Source: Chrysaora quinquecirrha (taxonomy: Eukaryota > Cnidaria > Scyphozoa > Semaeostomeae > Pelagiidae). From it: a stretch of DNA of 64,000 bases. The first letter of the stretch is position 1. The number at the start of each line of letters is the position of its first letter. Below, one piece after another: positions 12,901 through 22,479 of the stretch. The stretch covers positions 1 to 64,000 of the forward strand of contig JACTAT010000117.1 in assembly GCA_014526335.1 (NCBI GenBank). The letters are read 5' to 3'. The notes beneath the pieces were generated by a model. That model was given only the letters and a program-made list of their open reading frames with translations, was not told the DNA's origin and did no database searches. The position numbers were made by a program, and so were the translations under genes.

Positions 12901-14632
12901 TCAGTTTTCAGAGTCTGAAACTTCTGTGATTTTCATTCCAAAGGATTTAAGCAGATTTGAAAACCCAACAGAAAACAACACCCAAGAGGAATCAAAGCAA
13001 TGAAAAAGTTACCAACATAATCAATAATTGATTGGCTTTTTAACTCATAACTAATGCTTTAATATATTGTTCTTGAAAAGCTTGTTTTGCTTGAATTACA
13101 TTGTTAATGAGAGGTTGTTAAGAAATAATTTCAGAAATTCAGATTGTGACCAAACAAAATTCCTTCAATAAACAAGAAACTTGTATTGTATAGCCTTTAG
13201 TGTGCAGCAGATTTTGCATACCTCCATGGCCAAAAGTAAAATATCAAATAAGTTTGATATTTGTTGTCATTTGTGACACTCTTACTTACTTTGCATGGCA
13301 GGGGAAGCTATTGAATAAGGATCAGTGTAATTTTCACACCCTCAGTTTAAAAATGCAGGCAAAAAATCTAAAATGTCAAAACTTTTGATGGCAACAAAGC
13401 AAGTACAACAAGGAATAGAAGAGCAAAAATTTGGGTCTACACCAAAGTTAACAAGCTGGGTCCAAAATATGAAACAGGTTATACAACATTTAAACAACAT
13501 TCAGTCACATTTTTCTTGTCATATTGCTTATCTGTACACAGATGTACATTTATACATGATACTGTAGATAAAAATCTTACCACCAATAGTGCTTTCTTGG
13601 TATTCATGAAACTGGCCTTTAACAAATCTAAGAACAAGACTTGATTTACCAACAGCAGATTCACCTACAACAGAAATATATATTGCAATCAAGTCCCTTG
13701 TTTCTGATCATTATCTGCTACTAGGGTCAACCTTCCACAAGGTGGAGCCCAATTATTTATTGCCTTCTCATCTATATATTATCCACTACTTGTGATCGCA
13801 CAGCCAGCGATCGCAAGTGATCGCATGTGCATACCTCGACACACACCCAAATCATACAAGGCCTACATGTGCAGAACACAAAATTTTCCAGAATTTAGGA
13901 GCAAAATTTTTTTAATACCATATTAGACATGATAGTCACCACTTATCATGACAAGCCTTTGATATTTAATTGGGCAAGGTTTCGGGAGAGATCCGTCTCT
14001 CATCATCGGGCAATGAGAAATGTGGTTTCTTTCTTAGATAAGAACTGGAAAAACAGACTTGTCAGAAACAGCCTTGATAAGTCCGAATTTATTTCTTTTT
14101 TTAATAGTCAAAAGATGGAGCTTTTGAGTTTAATATAAATAGTTGGGAATTTCCGAAATTATGCCGAAATTGCACAAAATGATTACCCTGATAATTTTAT
14201 TATCTGATAAATTCAACATATTACACAAGAACAAAAGTCAAAGTTCAAATCAACTATTTAAAACTTCACAACAGCAGTTTACATTTCTTGAATGTTTTCT
14301 TGATATAAAGTTGGTAACTTAACATAAAAGTCTTATGCCAGTTAAAATAATCTTAATGGACAAAATCAGCACTTCCGCACGCAGCCCATTCTCATATTAC
14401 AAAGACTGCTTATATTAAATACACTTACTGTAACAAATTTAGGCGGAGAAGAAGGGTGAAAAAATCACAACTGCCATACAACAATCTTTTATATTGATAA
14501 AGATTTCTGAAAAAAATGTGCAGTGAATAGCAAATATAAAAGTTTTTTACCTAGCAAAACCAGTTTGAATGGCTGAATTTTTCCTTGGGCAATTCCATTT
14601 GGCCTCTGAGTGGTGCCTCCTCGTTGGGCCAT
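6977..14632 (-). CDS. RAB5: Rab5 small GTPase, complete seven-exon coding sequence
   Basis: Coding exons in transcript order are 14632-14551, 13664-13581, 12644-12567, 11533-11460, 10434-10312, 8407-8314 and 7107-6977 (stop 6979-6977), totalling 666 nt and 221 residues with all phases matching. All nucleotide-binding motifs are present: P-loop GESAVGKSS (about 28-36), switch I with [20 protein letters not shown] (75-81, the Gln at 80), NKAD (134-137) and TSAK (163-166). [12 protein letters not shown] is a Rab5-type signature. The C-terminus GCCGGSN carries the paired cysteines for geranylgeranylation. Rab5 controls homotypic fusion of early endosomes and endocytic vesicles. The start ATG opens MAQRGG, the usual Rab5-like N-terminus. 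Any 5' UTR exon was not identified. The intron after codon 81 is AT-AC (listed separately). Single-copy versus a/b/c paralogue status cannot be told. Confidence 0.96.
7825..8300. repeat. Foldback element in last Rab5 intron
   Basis: Two arms of about 170-240 bp are inverted copies of each other around an AT-rich centre (about 7990-8055). Matching pairs include GCGATGAAC (7840s) with GTTCATCGC (8270s), GTCAGAAACAGACC (7913-7926) with GGTCTGTTTCTGAC (8190-8203), and CAAGCAAGAGATCATCATCAG (7962-7982) with its complement at 8062-8082. The right arm ends within about 15 bp of the exon 6 donor. Relatives occur near 32030-32110, 44330-44460 and 60110-60260. Confidence 0.7.
8747..10046. mobile_element. 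Non-autonomous DNA element with hAT-like termini
   Basis: The left end CAGGCGCGGATCCAGGG and the right end, read inward on the other strand as CAGGGGCGGATCCAGGG, form short terminal inverted repeats of the CAGGGGCGGA type common in hAT-like elements. Just inside, both ends carry a GGGGTGCT motif. Internal repeats include TTTGGCGGGAGCACCCA, seen at about 9142 and 9247. No transposase ORF is present. The flanking 8-mers (TTTATAAG and TTAATGAA) do not match well, so no clean target duplication is claimed. It lies in the Rab5 intron between exons 5 and 6. Confidence 0.6.
11534..12566 (-). other. AT-AC (U12-type) intron of Rab5
   Basis: Between GQE and R-YHSLAP the only join that restores the invariant Rab5 sequence uses donor ATATCCTTT (from 12566 downward) and acceptor TTCAC (ending at 11534). 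The donor equals the U12 consensus ATATCCTTT. A U12-like branch site TTTCTTAAC lies about 11 nt before the acceptor, at 11552-11544. No GT donor or AG acceptor in frame is available at either edge. This is the classical signature of an intron removed by the minor spliceosome. The intron also hosts a foldback element (12234-12484). Confidence 0.9.
12234..12484. mobile_element. 251-bp foldback miniature element inside the Rab5 AT-AC intron
   Basis: The left end begins ACAAGGAGACATTTGGCACA and the right end, read inward, begins ACTAGAAGACATGTGGCCCG. The inverted similarity continues inward (CGAYATTG, then CTCCCAGG). Because the unit is palindromic, both strands show an 80-codon open frame of similar composition; these are artefacts of the palindrome and not genes. 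No target duplication was resolved. Confidence 0.65.
13921..14065. repeat. Dispersed repeat, copy 1 (inverted relative to 37387-37562)
   Basis: The segment containing GATAGTCACCACTTATCATG, AAGCCTTTGATATTTAATTG and TTTCGGGAGAGA recurs in inverse orientation at about 37430-37535. Both copies also carry a GTCAGAAACAGCCTTGATAA string at one side. Conceptual translations of both start [14 protein letters not shown] compact hairpin string with CCGAAAC lies in the centre. It sits between Rab5 exons 1 and 2. Confidence 0.6.
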
Positions 14633-15420
14633 CTTTAATTTGATATGTTACAAAGTTCTATAAAAAAATACTGCAATTCAAAATTATTGCATTTTGTGGT
14701 TTAGAGCAGTAGGGAAAATGGGAAAACCATCCTATTCTTTTATCTTATAGATGAAGAAAGGCATTTAAAGAGTAATTTTAAGCAGTTTAAAAGGTTCCGT
14801 AAACACATTTTTTCAATTTAAGAGCCTTGTTTTCAAAATTTTCAACAATTTCTTCATATAAAAATTAGACTTCAGATTTGTCACTGTCATGTCCTATTGA
14901 TTTTATAGAGATGAAAGTTTGAGAATGTATACAGGATTTGCCTGTGAAAAATAACTGTGAAAAATGCCCCCCTTGGTCAAAAACATAAAAAAATTGACAA
15001 GTTAAAATAGGGTTAATTGAAAAGATGTATTCCAATGGATACTATTAAAGTCATGCTAGATTATAAGTGAAATGCCTTGTTATCTCTCCGATATTTAACA
15101 AAAAAACTACTTTTCATATTTTCCAACAGAATTAAGAAGCAGTTTTTTTAATTTTTTTGTGCTGCCTTGTCATCCCTTGTGTTTTTTTACTGTTGGTTAG
15201 CTCTCAATAGTGTGGATGGATGCCATGGCAGCAAATCCCAAAATGTTGACAAAAGAAAAATAAGAGTGATCTTGGTGAAGGAAAAGAAAGTTTTACTAGA
15301 GAGAAAATGAGGCAATTAGAATGGAGATAATGTCGCCAACGCAAAGGACTATGGACTTAATTATTCTTTGTTATGTTAAAAAAGCAAAAATGTGCTTTTA
15401 AGATTCTTTCGTTGTTGCAG
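14633..15420. other. Region 5' of the Rab5 start codon, nothing recognised
   Basis: This is 5' UTR intron or upstream sequence of Rab5. No exon, ORF or structured repeat was recognised. Confidence 0.3.
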
Positions 15421-15429
15421 TGAGAAGTT

Positions 15430-17230
15430 GAGATGAGGAGACAAAATTAGACAACTGAAGTTATCCTTTTTGTTGTTGTAAACCTGAACCTTATCTTCAT
15501 GACAATAACACCTTTCACAGCAAAACAGGGCTGCTTATAATGCAGTCAGGTTTGGGTTTATGGCAACGATTAGGTTTAGGACCAAGGTTTCAGTTTTCAG
15601 ATTTTGGCTAGGGTTAGTGCTAAGGTTTTAGGGATAGGAATATCTGGTTAGGGTTAGAGTTTTAGGAATAAAATTTCAGGGTCAGGGTTGTGTTTGTTAG
15701 GGTAAGGGTTTTATTGTAAGGTTTATTTTTTCCAATTGTTTTGTGGTGTTTTGGAAACTGTCCGTTAAACTGCATTTGTACCAGAGATAAACATCAAGAA
15801 GCAAAGGGTTTAGGAGCCAGGAACACTAACAGTGATGCATAGAAGGCTACATCTTCATTCAGTTCATATGATGAAAATGAAGTAGTCCAGTATTTCTAGA
15901 GTTCTGATAACCAACAAAACATTGTAAATTAGATAAGGCTGGTTTCATTAAATGTTCACCAGTCTTTTGTTTTTTAGTTTTACTTGTTATACTTATCCAA
16001 GAAAATTAACAATATTTCGAGAAGTGTTTGGCTGCAAACAAATTGTTTGTAAAAGGGTGACTCTGTAGAACTCGGAAGATTCTTTATTTCTCCAAATCAA
16101 AGGATATCAAATTTTTTATGCAAAAATCATATAAAGCATCCAAAGTTTAGTCCAAGTACGAAATGTTGCTGTCCTAGCACTTGTATTGTTAATATTATAA
16201 GCATTCAAACTTCCCGATTCTATAAAGGCTTTGAGGGCAAAAAAAGGAAGTAGGTGAAATTTATACACCCACTGGGTCTAAGCCCTTGTAAAATCCTGAA
16301 CTTTGAAGGCTCCTAAAAATGATAATACCAGGGCTGAGAAAGTAAAACTTTGCACCTAGACACAATTTTGTGCACTTTATATGATTTTTGCTTCAAAACT
16401 TGATATCTTTTGATTTGAAGAAATTAAAATGCTACGGAAAAGCACTACATTGCTAGAATGCAGTTTATAGGACATCTTTCACAAGATAAACAAGGCTGAA
16501 ATGCATGTTGGTTCAGGTTTAGGGCAGGGATTAGGTTCCAGACTGGAATCTCTGTGCAATGTGAACTTAAGGCTATCGTTTTCAAAACAGTAGGATCCAG
16601 GATTAGGTTTAGGGTTAGAGTTAAAGGGTAAGGGTTAGGTTTATGGTTAAAGGTAATTTGTCAGCTGTTTGAATCCGTAATTGTCATCTGTTGCATTTTT
16701 GAAGGTGTCTGCTAAACTGCATCTGCACCCTTGAATCTGTTGAGAAACCAGTCTGCAGAGTGTGTGAATGGTGCACCCAAGATATTTTTGCTCAAATAAT
16801 TCCACACACCAATGCACCATTGTTCCATTGACCTTTTCAAGGAAAGACCATCGCGATTGAAATTTTTCAAAACTTTGAGGTATTGAATTTTTTATGCGGA
16901 AATCGTATACAGTATCTAAAACTTAGTCTAGGTACAAAATTTCATTGTCCTCATGCTGGTACGCTTGATTTTGTGAGATTTCAAAGTTCACGATTCTATA
17001 AGGGCTTTGAACGTTAAAAGTGATTGGGGGTGAAACTTTTCACCCCAACTAGCCAAAGCCCTTATAAAATCATGAACTTTGAATGCACAAAAAATCAATA
17101 ACTCAAGCGTTAAGATAGCAAGAATTTGCACCTATACTAAATTGTGGCTGCCTAATACGAATTTGGTATCAAAATATCTATATTTTGAAGTTTTAAAACA
17201 TTTCCATTGTTATTATTGTTATTATCAAGT
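15430..17230. repeat. Two related palindromic units with telomere-like GGTTAGGG stretches
   Basis: Two diverged copies of the same composite occur. Each begins with degenerate GGGTTAGGGTTT-like sequence (15540-15720 and 16510-16670), followed by a conserved string (GTTAAACTGCAT / GCTAAACTGCAT) and an imperfect palindrome whose centre pairs GATTCTATAA-GGCTTTGA with AAGCCCTT-TAAAATC-TGAACTTTGAA (16210-16310 and 16985-17090). The arms also carry ATCAAATTTTTTATGCAAAAAT versus its diverged partner. No ORF of interest is present. It is probably a foldback or satellite-like repeat. Confidence 0.6.
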
Positions 17231-18290
17231 TTTAAAACATTGTGGCCGCTCATTAAAAAGATCTATTGTGTCCATGCAAGAAAGTCTGTGTTTGAATCAT
17301 ATTTTCACCCCTGCACCAGCAGTTTCTTGGCAATGTGCCTCCAAGATCTCATTGAAATGGTGTACACTCTGCACACTAATTGTGAAACCAAGCTGGGTTT
17401 GTGTGTCAAGTTTTAAGTTTAAAGGATAGGAAGACTAAAATATCTAAAGCATTTCAAACAATTATTGAACTCCTACAATGTTCAGTGCAAGACCATAAAG
17501 ATTTCATTTCACAAACTTGTGGGTAGTTCTTCTGGATCGTACCTAACTTATAGGCCCACCTATTTTTTATGACGTTTTGCCTAGGATTAGGCCACGGGCC
17601 TAAATCAGGTTTGGTTTCCTGTCCTATCGTCAGATTTCAATCTTTAGTAGAACACAAGGTTGACACAGATGCACACAAATCATATCAACAGGATTTGAAA
17701 AAAATGCGAAATGAAATGCAAATTTTTTCTTGGGATGCCGCGAATTCATGTCCAAATCACTGGGCAAGCGAAGGCGAAAAATCAATTCAAACAAACATGG
17801 CGATTTTCGTGAATCTTTACGATGAGAAACGATACACCACTGAGCGAGACTAATGCGGGGTCAAGCCAACATGGCAAGGAATTCATTAGAGCAGAAGAAG
17901 CTTGATAACAAATACAAAAAGTATTTCACTTACACTACAGCCAGAATGGTAAAATCAACGCTGTACGGCTTGCGTAACAAATTCCACCCACAAAAATGGA
18001 AACTTTCCTTTTCCTTCACAAAGTTCACTCACTCCTGCGGACTTCGCAATTCGCAATTTCGGGTTTTCCATCGTTGCGCATGCGTAGTTTGGTAAATCTG
18101 TGGGAAAAGGGGGGCGAGGCCGGGGCATGGTCAAAAACTTACTTGGGATGTTTGGATGCTAGAGCTCTTACAAGTTCTAGCAGCTCTCTTCCCAAGCTGA
18201 AAACATAGGGGCCCTATGGGCATGTTCGAAGAACCACTCTGGTTGAATTTAGCTATTTCGGTCAAATGATGAAAGATATTTATCGGTATG
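17231..18290. promoter_or_regulatory. Candidate distal promoter / CpG-bearing segment upstream of Rab5
   Basis: CG dinucleotides are more frequent in 17740-18140 than in the surroundings. A GCGCATGCGT string at about 18076-18085 resembles an NRF-1 site, a common element of housekeeping promoters. The segment lies about 3.4 kb upstream of the Rab5 ATG, so it would require a 5' UTR intron. No coding exon was recognised. This is a weak call. Confidence 0.2.
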
Positions 18291-18294
18291 CACA

Positions 18295-18623
18295 ACGATG
18301 ACGATAATGATTATTATGATAATGGTGGTGGTTATGATGATGATGTTGATGACCACGATGACCATGATGGGATGATGCTGGTTGGTAGGGGGTGATTGTG
18401 GTGGTAGGGTGGGTGTGGTGGTGGTGGTGGTGGTAGAGGTGGTTGTGGTGCTGAAGATAGGGGTGGTTGTGGTGGTTGTGATAGGAGTGGTCGTGGTGAT
18501 GGTTGTAGGGGTGGTTGTGGTGGTGGTGATAGGGGTGGTCGTGGTGATGGTTGTAGGGGTTTTTGTGGTGGTGGTGCCATTCCTTTAGATTTTGCCACAG
18601 CCACATCGTCAAAGATGGTAATC

Positions 18624-18656
<33 letters not shown>

Positions 18657-18680
18657 ATGATGATAATGATGATGAGAATG
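18295..18680. repeat. GGT/GAT trinucleotide microsatellite block
   Basis: Interrupted (GGT)n and TGGTGG runs (18310-18590) are followed by a (GAT)n tract (18620-18670). The long open frames of G/V or H/P residues seen on both strands are simple-repeat artefacts. Confidence 0.9.
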
Positions 18681-18869
18681 ATGACGATTTGCTTTGAAAA
18701 GTGTTTTGAAATTGCCGCTCTTGCCCAGACTCTATGATCGATGATGAGAATGTTTGAAATGTCATTAACTAAACCAATGTGGCAATTTGCCATCGTTTAC
18801 AAAGTAAACAACAATGACTCATAATAGTGAACTATTACCAGTCAGTAGAACAATTTTCACATGTCCTAA

Positions 18870-18920
18870 GGGCCTGTTTACATGGGCCCGGTGAGGCGGG
18901 CTGGCTCGCCTAGGCGAGAT
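18870..18920 (+). repeat. Left terminal inverted repeat of the Harbinger element
   Basis: The 51 bp match the right end in inverse orientation apart from about three substitutions in the GGTGAGG/GTTTAGG portion. Diverged copies of its inner part recur downstream at about 18970-19000 and 19075-19110, giving subterminal direct repeats. Confidence 0.93.
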
Positions 18921-19088
18921 CCTGACAAACAATAAATCCCTTTGTTAAAACTGTAAGCCTTTACATGAGAGGCGAGCCACCCCGGTTAGGCGAGATCCGT
19001 GAAACAGAAGCTCGGATCCCGCCTTGGCAAGATACTGACAAACAATGAAGTCCTTTGTTAAATCTGTGAGCGTTTACATGAGGGCGGG

Positions 19089-20297
19089 ATGGCTCGGTTA
19101 GGCGGGATGGAATCGATCAAAACGCGCATGTGCAATAAATATTTTGGCGCCATAATTATTATCAAAATGGCTTCCCATTCGAACGCATCGAACACGAGCA
19201 TGGTATCTTCAGAGCACTTAACAAACGTTGATGAAAAGGTTGAAAATGGAAAGAAACAATTCAAGTGGACATCAGAAATGATTGGCCATCTTCTTACTTG
19301 CCTGAAAGCCTACAAGTCCAAAATGGAGTATAAAGGAGTCGATTTTGATGGTGACAGACCCGCTCAGTATCGAGACTTACGAATAGAAATGGCTAAAACC
19401 TATAAAAATGGAATTTTTGGCCCAGTTGAGGTATCACCATCACCAATACCTTTAAGTGAACTTTCAAAGAAAGAAAAAGAACTGTATTTAAAGCAAAAAC
19501 AAATACAAATGAGCTTGATAAAGAAAGGCCACCAGCGAATTCTTGAGAAGTTGAAGGAGATAAGACAGAAGTTTGGTAAAGCGGTCGCAGCCGGGACCAG
19601 AAGTGGAAGTGGACGCATCGTCTACGAATTTTATGATGATTTGGTCACCATCTGGGGAGGGGCAGCTTCAGCTGAACCTCTAGCTTGTGGCATAAGCTCT
19701 TCTATGTTTTCTGGTCAAAGTTCCACATCCAGTGAGATTGCAGACAGTCAGAGTACAGGGCCTAGTGCTTCCTCATCATCATCCATGTTGGCCCATGATG
19801 GGTCAGATGAAAATGATGATCAACAACAGGAAATATTGGATGAAATGCCAGTTTCGTCAAGGAAAAGGCAACTATCATCTCCAGCAAATGAAGTTCCAAA
19901 ACTAATAGACAACAAACGGAGAAATCTGGAGAAGACTCTGTCTGCTGCTCAGAGAGATCAGATTTTTCTCTCTGAAGCAAAGGAAGATAAAGAAATTCGA
20001 AGAAACATGGCTAGTTCTATGCGAGATTCTGCGACTATGTTTAACAATACATTACAAAAAATGAGTGGATCAATAACTGAAATGGGAAACAACATTTGCA
20101 GGTCAATAGAAGTACTGGCACAAGCAATGGTTGCTGCAAATCAAGCACAGTCTGCAACAAATAGAAATGTTTTTTATCAAAGTGCTAGACAAAGTCACCC
20201 TGGAATGTACATGCCAAACGTTCAACATTCCAACCAAAATGTTTTTGTCAATCAAGATCCAAATTTGAATGAAGATGTTTACCAAGAACCTTTTTAA
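19089..20297 (+). CDS. Harbinger-associated Myb/SANT-like DNA-binding protein
   Basis: The longest frame has 402 codons. The second Met (19167, context AAAATGG) is the likelier start, because the first 26 codons read through subterminal repeat sequence. The N-terminal third (about residues 55-115) has a Myb/SANT-like fold signature (FKWTSEMIGHLLTCLKAYKS, then YRDLRIEMAKTY and FGPVEV). A lysine/glutamate-rich helical stretch follows (KEKELYLKQKQIQMSLIKK), then a Ser-rich linker, a basic patch (SRKRQLSSP, DNKRRNLEK) that may be a nuclear signal, and a Gln/Asn-rich tail. In PIF/Harbinger elements this second protein binds the element's subterminal DNA and helps bring the transposase into the nucleus; that role is assigned from the family. 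No disabling mutation is seen. Confidence 0.88.
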   Translation: MARLGGMESIKTRMCNKYFGAIIIIKMASHSNASNTSMVSSEHLTNVDEKVENGKKQFKWTSEMIGHLLTCLKAYKSKMEYKGVDFDGDRPAQYRDLRIEMAKTYKNGIFGPVEVSPSPIPLSELSKKEKELYLKQKQIQMSLIKKGHQRILEKLKEIRQKFGKAVAAGTRSGSGRIVYEFYDDLVTIWGGAASAEPLACGISSSMFSGQSSTSSEIADSQSTGPSASSSSSMLAHDGSDENDDQQQEILDEMPVSSRKRQLSSPANEVPKLIDNKRRNLEKTLSAAQRDQIFLSEAKEDKEIRRNMASSMRDSATMFNNTLQKMSGSITEMGNNICRSIEVLAQAMVAANQAQSATNRNVFYQSARQSHPGMYMPNVQHSNQNVFVNQDPNLNEDVYQEPF

Positions 20298-20359
20298 CTG
20301 GACAACAAGACAAATCTTTGGTGAAAAAATAATTTTTCTTATTCCTTGAATGTAAACTT

Positions 20360-21700
20360 TCAGTGTGTTAGATAATTATCTGGAAGGTTCAGTGTTATGT
20401 ATTTTGTAAGAGTTTCTCGTACAACTTCTCCTTCATCATTGTCACAAGAATAAACTGGGTCTGGCAGGTTTTCCTTGTCTGATGCTGTTGCAATCTGAAT
20501 CTGCTTTTTCACAATCTCTTCACTAATGTATGTCTGGTTTCTTTCACAGAAGTTATGCAGCACGAAACAGGCATAAACAACTGTAGGAATTATTGAGAGG
20601 CTCAAATCAACTTTTTTAGTGAGTACTGCCCACCTTGCCTTGAGACGACCAAATGCACACTCGATGGGGTTCCTGGCTGCTCTCAGCATATTGTTAAATA
20701 TGACTTTATCATTTGTGTCACATGTTTCATATTCTTTCATGCAATATGTTAGGAGAGGATATGCTGGATCTCCTATCAAATAATTAGGCACTTTTTCGTA
20801 TCCTGGTATCACTGTTTGAAAAGTTTTGAGTAACGATCCATCTCTTAACCTACGGCTGATTTCTGAGTTTGCAAACACCTTAGCGTCATGTACACTGCCT
20901 GGCCAGCGACAATCCACATCCATAAATATACCCCTGTAGTCACAGACTCCTTGAACGTTCAATGAATGATACCCTTTGTAAGAAAAGAAACTTTGCGAAT
21001 TTTCCAAAGGCTTTTTAATTGCAATGTGGGTTCCATCAATGCAGCCAAAAGCCTGCATCATACCATATTTCCCTTCGAATTCAGCAACCTTTCTCCTCAT
21101 TTCATCTTTGTTTCTTGGCAGACATATGTAAGTTGGACCAAGAATACATGAGATGGATTTGCAAACTTCAAAAACTACAGACGATACAGTTGGAACTGAA
21201 ATTCCAAAAGTGTTTGCTGTCATTTGAAGTGATCCAGTGTCCTTCAAGTAATACAAAGTTGTTGCAAGTTTCTTCTCAGCACTGAGAGCACGATAATTTG
21301 GAGATCTATGATTTGGGGCAATATATGGCTGTAATTCTTTCAATAGGAGCATGAATTCATTCCTAGACAACCGGAAATTCTTTTTCCATGTATCTTCTGG
21401 TGCTTCTCCATCCAACATCTTATTCCACCAGTCTTCGGTTCGTCCAGCATTGTACCAATGCTGTCTTTTTTTTCTTCGAAAATTTCTTTCCCTCAGTCTC
21501 CTCGCTCTTTGAATGTAGCTTCTCTTTTTCACTGCTTGAATGGCAGCAAACCTGTCCGAGGCATTCTTTTGGTAAATAGCCCATAAAATCAATAAGCCTT
21601 CAAGCTGAAGCAAAATAGCGAACAAACCGCTCAACTGTGCGATCAACAACGATATAATTTTGTAATTGTACTGTGCCATCTTGATACTTGTTGTTTGCAT
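20360..21700 (-). CDS. PIF/Harbinger (HARBI1-type) DDE transposase
   Basis: The single uninterrupted frame has 446 codons; an internal Met at 21679 (AAGATGG) is a plausible start. The first 40 residues are unusually hydrophobic. A helix-turn-helix-like segment (SLQMTANTFGISVPTVSSVV) lies at about residues 157-176. The DDE nuclease domain follows: CIDGTHIAI (D222), DVDCRWPGSVHDAKVF (261-276), GDPAYPL (D311) and NPIECAFGRLKARW (E347). D222, D311 and E347 are the candidate catalytic triad by analogy with IS5-like motifs. Length and motif order fit HARBI1 family transposases. It is convergent with the Myb-like ORF inside the same inverted repeats. The lack of stops or frameshifts suggests recent activity. 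Confidence 0.95.
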   Translation of the reverse strand: MQTTSIKMAQYNYKIISLLIAQLSGLFAILLQLEGLLILWAIYQKNASDRFAAIQAVKKRSYIQRARRLRERNFRRKKRQHWYNAGRTEDWWNKMLDGEAPEDTWKKNFRLSRNEFMLLLKELQPYIAPNHRSPNYRALSAEKKLATTLYYLKDTGSLQMTANTFGISVPTVSSVVFEVCKSISCILGPTYICLPRNKDEMRRKVAEFEGKYGMMQAFGCIDGTHIAIKKPLENSQSFFSYKGYHSLNVQGVCDYRGIFMDVDCRWPGSVHDAKVFANSEISRRLRDGSLLKTFQTVIPGYEKVPNYLIGDPAYPLLTYCMKEYETCDTNDKVIFNNMLRAARNPIECAFGRLKARWAVLTKKVDLSLSIIPTVVYACFVLHNFCERNQTYISEEIVKKQIQIATASDKENLPDPVYSCDNDEGEVVRETLTKYITLNLPDNYLTH

Positions 21701-21826
21701 TTACGCGCCAAATAAAAAATAATTGGCTCGTGTTTCTGATACGAGGCAGACGCAGCAAGGCCTAATAAGAGGCTGGCCCGGGAAGGCGGGATGGATTTTT
21801 TCCCCATGTAAACGATGGCAAAAACC

Positions 21827-21877
21827 ATCTCGCCTAGGCGAGCCAGCCCGCCTAAACGGGCCCATGTAAACAGGCCC
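21827..21877 (-). repeat. Right terminal inverted repeat of the Harbinger element
   Basis: Inverse copy of the left end. The TAA target duplication follows at 21878-21880. Confidence 0.93.
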
Positions 21878-22479
21878 TAAGATTGACAAAGCCGTTTGCA
21901 GGCCACCGTTGTGAAAAGCCAACATCTAATTGCGCATCAATTGCCGAGACAATGGCTCCAAGAGCATTCTTGAGATGCTTATACTATTGTTACACGCATT
22001 CCATTGTTCAAGCGTTGGTTAGTAAGTGAGTGAGTTAGTTAGTAAGTTAGTTAGTTAGTTAGTTAGTGACACGCCACCCCACACCAATATGTTCGAATTC
22101 TTCGAACATAAAAAGGTTATCGCTCCCTGGCAAAAGTTATGAATGAACCTTACCCTCCCCTACTCCCCTACATTCTTTTTTTATAAGAAGACTTTCTTCG
22201 ATTTCAGCCTGCATGTTTCTTATTACAGAAGCGATTTTTCACCAACTTATCATTCCACAACCCGCAATAACCCTTCTCAGAAACATGCTTAAAATGCGTT
22301 TCCGGACAAGGACAAATTTTAGCCTGGTATTTCTCATAAGGTTGTTCTCATTAAAAAAGTGTATTTCATTTCCATTGCAATCCGTGTAAGGGACTGCAGA
22401 AAAGGGAAACTTTAAACAGGAAGAAATACCGTAGAAGAAAAAGTTAGAGAGGGGATGAAGAGACATGGAAGTGAATGAA

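Larger units (their letters stand above)
18870..21877. mobile_element. PIF/Harbinger transposon, complete, two ORFs
   Basis: The element is 3008 bp. Its ends begin GGGCCTGTTTACATGGGCCC on both strands and form inverted repeats of about 51 bp differing at only about three positions. It is flanked by TAA at 18867-18869 and 21878-21880, the 3-bp TWA-type target duplication typical of PIF/Harbinger. It contains a Myb/SANT-like DNA-binding ORF on + and a HARBI1-type transposase ORF on -, arranged convergently with 62 bp between their stops. This is the standard two-gene layout of the superfamily. Both frames are uninterrupted, so the copy looks young and potentially autonomous. It lies in intergenic sequence between Rab5 and AP4B1. 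Confidence 0.95.

Noticed and set aside
18280..18793. His/Pro- and Val/Gly-rich ORFs on both strands
   Set aside because: Translated trinucleotide microsatellite.
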